In this document: one piece after another, positions 5,588 through 9,199 of the stretch
Numbering within the stretch: position 1 is the stretch's first letter
Layout of the letters: each line of letters begins with the position of its first letter
Source of the DNA: Desulfovibrio sp. Dsv1
Lineage (GTDB): Bacteria > Desulfobacterota > Desulfovibrionia > Desulfovibrionales > Desulfovibrionaceae
Assembly (NCBI GenBank): GCA_000403945.1
Contig: APFI01000357.1
Location: 1-9,199, forward strand
DNA length: 9,199 bases
Reading direction: 5' to 3'
Translations under genes and position numbers: made by a program
Notes under the pieces: generated by a model
Databases searched by the model: none
The model's input: the letters and a program-made list of their open reading frames with translations, nothing else
What the model was told of the DNA's origin: nothing

Positions 5588-7270
5588 ATGAGCAACGAAC
5601 CGGACAAGATTATTTATTCCATGATCCGCGTGTCCAAGCGCCATGGCCAGAAGGAAGTGTTGAAAGACATTTCCCTCTCCTATTTTTACGGGGCCAAAAT
5701 CGGCGTGCTGGGCCTCAACGGCGCGGGCAAATCCAGTCTGCTGAAAATTTTGGCCGGTGTGGACCAGACATTTGAGGGCAAGACCGTGCTGGCCCCCGGC
5801 TATACCATCGGCTATCTGGAACAGGAGCCCCTGGCCCATGAAACGCGTACGGTGCGCGAAGTGGTGGAAGAAGGCGTCAGCGACCTTACGGCCATTGCCA
5901 AAGAGTTTGAGAAAATCAACGCCAGATTCGCCGACCCCATGGATCCGGAGGAAATGGACGCCCTCATCGTCAAACAGGCCGAAGTGCAGGAACTCATGGA
6001 CGCCAAGGGTGTCTGGGACTTGGACTCGCGCCTGGAAATGGCCATGGACGCCCTGCGCTGCCCTCCCGGCGACATACCGGTGAACAAAATTTCCGGCGGC
6101 GAACGCCGCCGCGTGGCCCTCTGCCGCCTGCTGCTCCAGAATCCCGACATTCTCCTGCTGGACGAACCCACCAATCACTTGGATGCCGAGTCCGTGGCTT
6201 GGCTGGAGAGCTATCTGGGTACCTTCTCCGGCACGGTTATTGCCGTGACCCACGACCGGTATTTTCTGGACAACGTGGCCGGTTGGATTCTGGAACTTGA
6301 CCGGGGCCGGGGCATTCCCTGGAAGGGCAATTATTCCTCTTGGCTGGAGCAGAAGCAGAAACGTCTGTCCGGCGAGGAAAAGGCCGAGGCCGAACGTCAG
6401 AAAACCCTGGCCCGCGAGCTGGAATGGATCCGCATGTCGCCCAAGGGACGTCACGCCAAGGGCAAGGCCAGGATCAACGCCTATGAGGCCATGCTTTCAC
6501 ACGAGAGCGAAAAGCGCGCGCCGGATCTAGAAATCTACATTCCGCCGGGACAGCGTCTGGGCAAGAGCGTCATCGAGCTCAAGGGCGTGTGCAAGAGCAT
6601 GGGCGACCGTCTGCTTATGGACAAGGCCGACGCCTTGATTCCGGCGGGCGCCATTGTGGGAATCATCGGCCCCAACGGCGCGGGCAAAACGACCTTGTTC
6701 AAGATGCTGGTTGGGCAGGAAAAGCCGGATTCCGGCAGCCTGAGCGTGGGCGAGACCGTGCAGTTCGCTTACGTGGACCAGGGGCGTGAGTCGCTCACGC
6801 CCGGCAAGACCGTCTATGAGTTGATCAGCGACGGGCAGGAGACTATCCGGCTCGGTGGGCGCGGGATCAACGCGCGCGCCTATTGCACGCGCTTCAATTT
6901 TCACGGCGCGGATCAGCAGAAAAAGGCGGACGTGCTCTCCGGCGGAGAGCGCAACCGCCTGCACCTGGCCCGCATGCTCAAGTCCGGAGCCAACGTCTTG
7001 CTGCTGGATGAACCCACCAACGACATTGACGTGAACACCATGCGCGCCCTGGAAGACGCGTTGGACAATTTCGCCGGTTGCGTGCTGGTCGTCAGCCATG
7101 ACCGCTGGTTCTTGGACCGCGTGGCCACTCACATCATGGCCTTTGAAGGCGATTCCAGCGTGATTTTTTTTGAAGGCAACTTCACGGAATATGAAGAAGA
7201 CCGCAAAAAGCGTTTGGGCAAGGATGCCGAAACGCCGCACCGCCCCAAATTCCGCAAACTGACACGATAA
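5588..7270 (+). CDS. ettA: EttA, energy-dependent translational throttle (ABC-F ATPase)
   Basis: EttA is a cytoplasmic ABC-F protein with two ATPase domains and no membrane part; it binds the ribosomal E site and gates the first steps of elongation according to the ATP/ADP ratio. Seen: first Walker A GLNGAGKS (42-49), signature ISGGE (168-172), Walker B ILLLDEP with Glu193. The second set is GPNGAGKT (361-368), LSGGE (450-454) and VLLLDEP with Glu475, then SHDRWFLD. Between them lies the charged linker (about 245-310, with ELEWIRMSPKGRHAKGKARI), the P-site-tRNA interaction motif, and an arm insertion at about 95-140. Length 560 matches E. coli EttA (555) rather than Uup or YheS. The ATG at 5588 follows GAGGAG by 3-4 nt and gives the standard N-terminus (DKIIYSMIRVSK). 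The gene is clean. The DUF4139 gene follows after 71 bp on the same strand. Confidence 0.95.
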   Translation: MSNEPDKIIYSMIRVSKRHGQKEVLKDISLSYFYGAKIGVLGLNGAGKSSLLKILAGVDQTFEGKTVLAPGYTIGYLEQEPLAHETRTVREVVEEGVSDLTAIAKEFEKINARFADPMDPEEMDALIVKQAEVQELMDAKGVWDLDSRLEMAMDALRCPPGDIPVNKISGGERRRVALCRLLLQNPDILLLDEPTNHLDAESVAWLESYLGTFSGTVIAVTHDRYFLDNVAGWILELDRGRGIPWKGNYSSWLEQKQKRLSGEEKAEAERQKTLARELEWIRMSPKGRHAKGKARINAYEAMLSHESEKRAPDLEIYIPPGQRLGKSVIELKGVCKSMGDRLLMDKADALIPAGAIVGIIGPNGAGKTTLFKMLVGQEKPDSGSLSVGETVQFAYVDQGRESLTPGKTVYELISDGQETIRLGGRGINARAYCTRFNFHGADQQKKADVLSGGERNRLHLARMLKSGANVLLLDEPTNDIDVNTMRALEDALDNFAGCVLVVSHDRWFLDRVATHIMAFEGDSSVIFFEGNFTEYEEDRKKRLGKDAETPHRPKFRKLTR

Positions 7271-7341
7271 CGGCCCGCCCCGCGCCGGCGTCAGCATCGC
7301 CCGGCGTTATCCGGCGAAACGGCGGAAGCTGTGGAGGTTTA

Positions 7342-8940
7342 ATGCATACAAGTATGACATCAGTATGGCGGAGGCCCGGAACCTTGCTTTGGCCGCTGCC
7401 GGGCCTTGCGCTTTTGTTGTTGATGCCGTTGTTCTGCCTGTCTCTTGCCGGACGGGCGGCGGATGTCGAGGCGGCCCCGGCGAAGCAGCCCGAATTGGCC
7501 AATCCGGTTTCGGTCCTGCTGTCGCCCGGCGGCGGCGTGCTTGACGTGGAGGAAAACGCGCCGGTCACGACCAAAGACGGTGTGAGCGTGCTGCATTTTG
7601 TGATTCCCGACGACGCGGAAAACCTGCAACTGGTCGTGCCCGGTCAGAGCGTGGCCCGCTGGAGCGCCGTGCCCCAGTCTCTGGAGCAGAGCGGCGATCT
7701 GGCCCGGCTGCGCGAGGAACTGCTGGCTGAGCAGGCCCGCCTGAACGGCTGGCTGGCCGCCGTGAACGCCCGGCTGGATCTCTGGCAGGCCCGTCCCGAG
7801 ACCATCACCCTCTCGGAACTGGAGCACCGTGAAAAAAGGATGCAGGATGCGATCTCCGGCCTAGCCCGCGAACAGCTGGATCTGGGACGCCGCCTGAAGC
7901 TTGTGCGGCAGGAGCTGGAACGCCTGCCCGCCAGCCCCGAGTTGGGGCAGCGGATCAGCGTCACCCTGCAAAAGGCCGTGTCCGGCGTGGACAAGCTGCC
8001 CGTCCGCTACAGCTATACCCTGCGCAACTGCGGCTGGCAGCCCATCTACAGCTTCAATGCCCAAGTGGAAAAGGGCGATGGCGACATCATCGACGTGCGG
8101 ATGATGGCCGAAGTCTGGCAGTTCACGGGCATGGACTGGCGGAATACCAAACTGACTCTGGCCACGAGCGGCAGCGGCCCGCGCGAGCCCGCCCCCCTGC
8201 CGCGCTGGGTGGTGGATTCTTCCCCCAAGCCGGAACCCGCGCCCGTGATGCAGGCGCGCAAAGCCGATCACATGGCCGTGGCGACTGAGGACGCCCCGAC
8301 GCAGGACAACGCGTCGGTAAACTTGGACACCAGCAGCGTATATGCGACTTGGACCCCGACCGTGCGCGGCCTGCCTGAGGGACGCTCACGCCTGCTGATC
8401 ACTACCGACGTCTGGAAGGCTCCCCTGCAATGGCTGGCCCGGCCCGGCGTGAGCGACAGCCGCGTCTGGCTGATGGCAAAGTATGTTCTGCCGCCGCAGC
8501 AAGCCTGGCCGGACGGCCGGGCGGAGTACAGCGTGAACGGCCAGAGCGTGGCCCAGGGCCTGTTCCGCCCGCGCGGCGGCGAGGCCACGCTCTTTTTCGG
8601 CGCGGACCCGCGCGTCAGTGTGACCACCACGGCGGACAGCAAAAAGCGCGGTGAAAGCGGCTTCATCGACACGAGCAAAAACTGGACTTGGGCTTGGACC
8701 TATGTTGTCACCAACGGCCACGCCAAGCCCGTGACCGTGCGCTTGGAGCGTCCGGAGCCCGAGATCGTGGACCAGGGTGTCAGCGTGCGTTATGACGACA
8801 CCCCGTCCTCAAAGAAGGACGAGAAAGAACATATGCTTTTCTGGGATGTGACGGTGCCTGTCGACGGCAAGGCCGAAGTGCGTCACAGCGTGACCATTTC
8901 TTCGCCGACCAAGCTGCCCTTGCTGCCGGATGCTCCGTAG
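7342..8940 (+). CDS. Secreted DUF4139 (MuiA-like) protein, 532 aa
   Basis: The protein starts with a positively charged tail and a hydrophobic stretch (about 14-37, LLWPLPGLALLLLMPLF) ending near AGRAA, a likely Sec signal peptide, so it should be periplasmic or membrane-anchored. Residues 52-110 form a beta-rich DUF4140-like part; about 117-195 is a coiled coil (LARLREELLAEQARLNGW). From about 221 to the end is the DUF4139 domain, recognised from VRYSYTLRNCGWQPIYSFNA, then MMAEVWQFTGMDWRNTKLTL, and late blocks such as ATLFFGADPRVSV and WTYVVTNGHAKPVTVRLE. A Pro/Ala-rich insert (about 275-315) breaks the domain. The family contains the so-called mucoidy-inhibitor MuiA proteins; its biochemical role is unknown. 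The ATG at 7342 is 4 nt after GGAGG; a second ATG at 7354 is too far from it. It could be read through from ettA. It is intact. Confidence 0.82.
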   Translation: MHTSMTSVWRRPGTLLWPLPGLALLLLMPLFCLSLAGRAADVEAAPAKQPELANPVSVLLSPGGGVLDVEENAPVTTKDGVSVLHFVIPDDAENLQLVVPGQSVARWSAVPQSLEQSGDLARLREELLAEQARLNGWLAAVNARLDLWQARPETITLSELEHREKRMQDAISGLAREQLDLGRRLKLVRQELERLPASPELGQRISVTLQKAVSGVDKLPVRYSYTLRNCGWQPIYSFNAQVEKGDGDIIDVRMMAEVWQFTGMDWRNTKLTLATSGSGPREPAPLPRWVVDSSPKPEPAPVMQARKADHMAVATEDAPTQDNASVNLDTSSVYATWTPTVRGLPEGRSRLLITTDVWKAPLQWLARPGVSDSRVWLMAKYVLPPQQAWPDGRAEYSVNGQSVAQGLFRPRGGEATLFFGADPRVSVTTTADSKKRGESGFIDTSKNWTWAWTYVVTNGHAKPVTVRLERPEPEIVDQGVSVRYDDTPSSKKDEKEHMLFWDVTVPVDGKAEVRHSVTISSPTKLPLLPDAP

Positions 8941-9180
8941 GGAGTGCTGACACTACGTTCCTTTGCTCCTTGGCTACGTCGAATTTCGCCTTTTATTCCA
9001 GTGGGGTACCATAAGAATACACTTCTTTCATAAAAGGCTTGTCCTCCTTGCCAGTAAACAAAATTCCTGTTGTGTCAACACTTCTTGTAGCCTTTAACAT
9101 TATAGAATCTTGCCTAGGTTCAGGCCTCGTTATTTTCAAGGGAAGGAAAACAGGGGATGCAGGAGGCACGGAGGTGTCCC
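8941..9180. other. AT-richer gap with no gene
   Basis: No open frame with coding character lies here and the base composition drops compared with both sides. It contains a long-spaced 9-bp inverted repeat (8988-9038), a short palindrome TGTTG-TGT-CAACA at about 9067-9079, and a weak stem near the preceding stop (AGTG/CACT, 8943-8954) without a T-run. No clear promoter could be fixed, although AT-rich sequence at 9095-9110 (ACATTATAGAATC) could hold a -10 box. Confidence 0.5.
8988..9038. repeat. 9-bp inverted repeat with 33-bp spacer
   Basis: GCCTTTTAT (8988-8996) is matched exactly by ATAAAAGGC (9030-9038). The arms are AT-rich and the spacer is long, so a strong RNA hairpin is not certain. 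It sits in the gene-free stretch ahead of the next plus-strand gene. Confidence 0.45.
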
Positions 9181-9199
9181 ATGCGTACGCTGTTTTATC
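9181..9199 (+). CDS. Probable start of a gene cut by the window edge
   Basis: An ATG at 9181 follows GGAGG (9170-9174) with a spacing of 6 nt, a textbook ribosome site, and opens MRTLFY before the sequence ends. An in-frame ATG at 9157 is a less likely start because it would place that ribosome site inside the gene. No function can be told from six residues. Confidence 0.45.

Noticed and set aside
5552..6454. 300-codon open frame antisense to ettA
   Set aside because: It is a composition-driven shadow of ettA in GC-rich DNA, without recognisable domains.
6527..7297. 256-codon open frame antisense to the end of ettA
   Set aside because: Same reason: it mirrors the EttA coding pattern and has no family signature.
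7285..7310. CGCCGG/CCGGCG inverted repeat between ettA and the DUF4139 gene as a terminator
   Set aside because: The stem has a 12-nt loop and no T-run after it; too weak in GC-rich DNA.
7342..7460. Lipoprotein signal around the Cys in MPLFCLS of the DUF4139 protein
   Set aside because: The residues before the Cys do not fit a lipobox, and a normal signal-peptidase site near AGRAA is more likely.
1..9199. CRISPR array, tRNA or rRNA genes, prophage or defence island
   Set aside because: I saw no spaced direct repeats, tRNA-like ends, or defence-type domains; the only mobile DNA is the decayed insertion sequence.

Overview
The window is GC-rich bacterial chromosome (a low-GC stretch only near the right edge). 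Its mix of genes (a C_GCAxxG_C_C redox-protein relic, a ThiS/MoaD-like sulfur-carrier protein, a two-Gate membrane protein, EttA, a DUF4139 protein, an HAAAP-type amino-acid permease relic) looks most like a gut or host-associated Desulfovibrio/Desulfovibrionaceae. That assignment is inference from gene style; no rRNA or other marker is present.

Layout. (1) 1-2076, minus strand: an apparent operon driven from a sigma70-like promoter near 2047-2075. It runs rnhA (RNase HI), a Gate/nucleoside-recognition membrane protein, a decayed C_GCAxxG_C_C redox-protein gene, and a small ThiS/MoaD-like gene. (2) 2100-3690: a scarred region. From left to right it holds two hairpins (one a clear minus-strand terminator), the 3' part of a CynX/NimT-like MFS exporter pseudogene, and a decayed IS5-type insertion sequence abutting the hairpin that ends the ridA unit. 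(3) 3718-5200, minus strand: intact ridA downstream of a heavily frameshifted aromatic amino-acid permease pseudogene. (4) 5201-5587: an intergenic region with no recognised gene and a good plus-strand promoter. (5) 5588-8940, plus strand: ettA (ABC-F translation factor), then a secreted DUF4139 (MuiA-like) protein. (6) 8941-9180: a lower-GC gap with a 9-bp inverted repeat, then the probable start of another gene at the edge.

The main theme is contrast. Housekeeping or conserved genes (rnhA, the Gate protein, ridA, ettA, the DUF4139 gene) are clean, while three accessory genes and the transposase lying between them are broken by stops, frameshifts and deletions. I did not find a convincing undescribed multi-gene system. 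The most interesting points are the decayed redox gene retained inside an operon with a sulfur-carrier-like protein that lacks the usual Gly-Gly end, and RidA kept intact after its transporter partner decayed.
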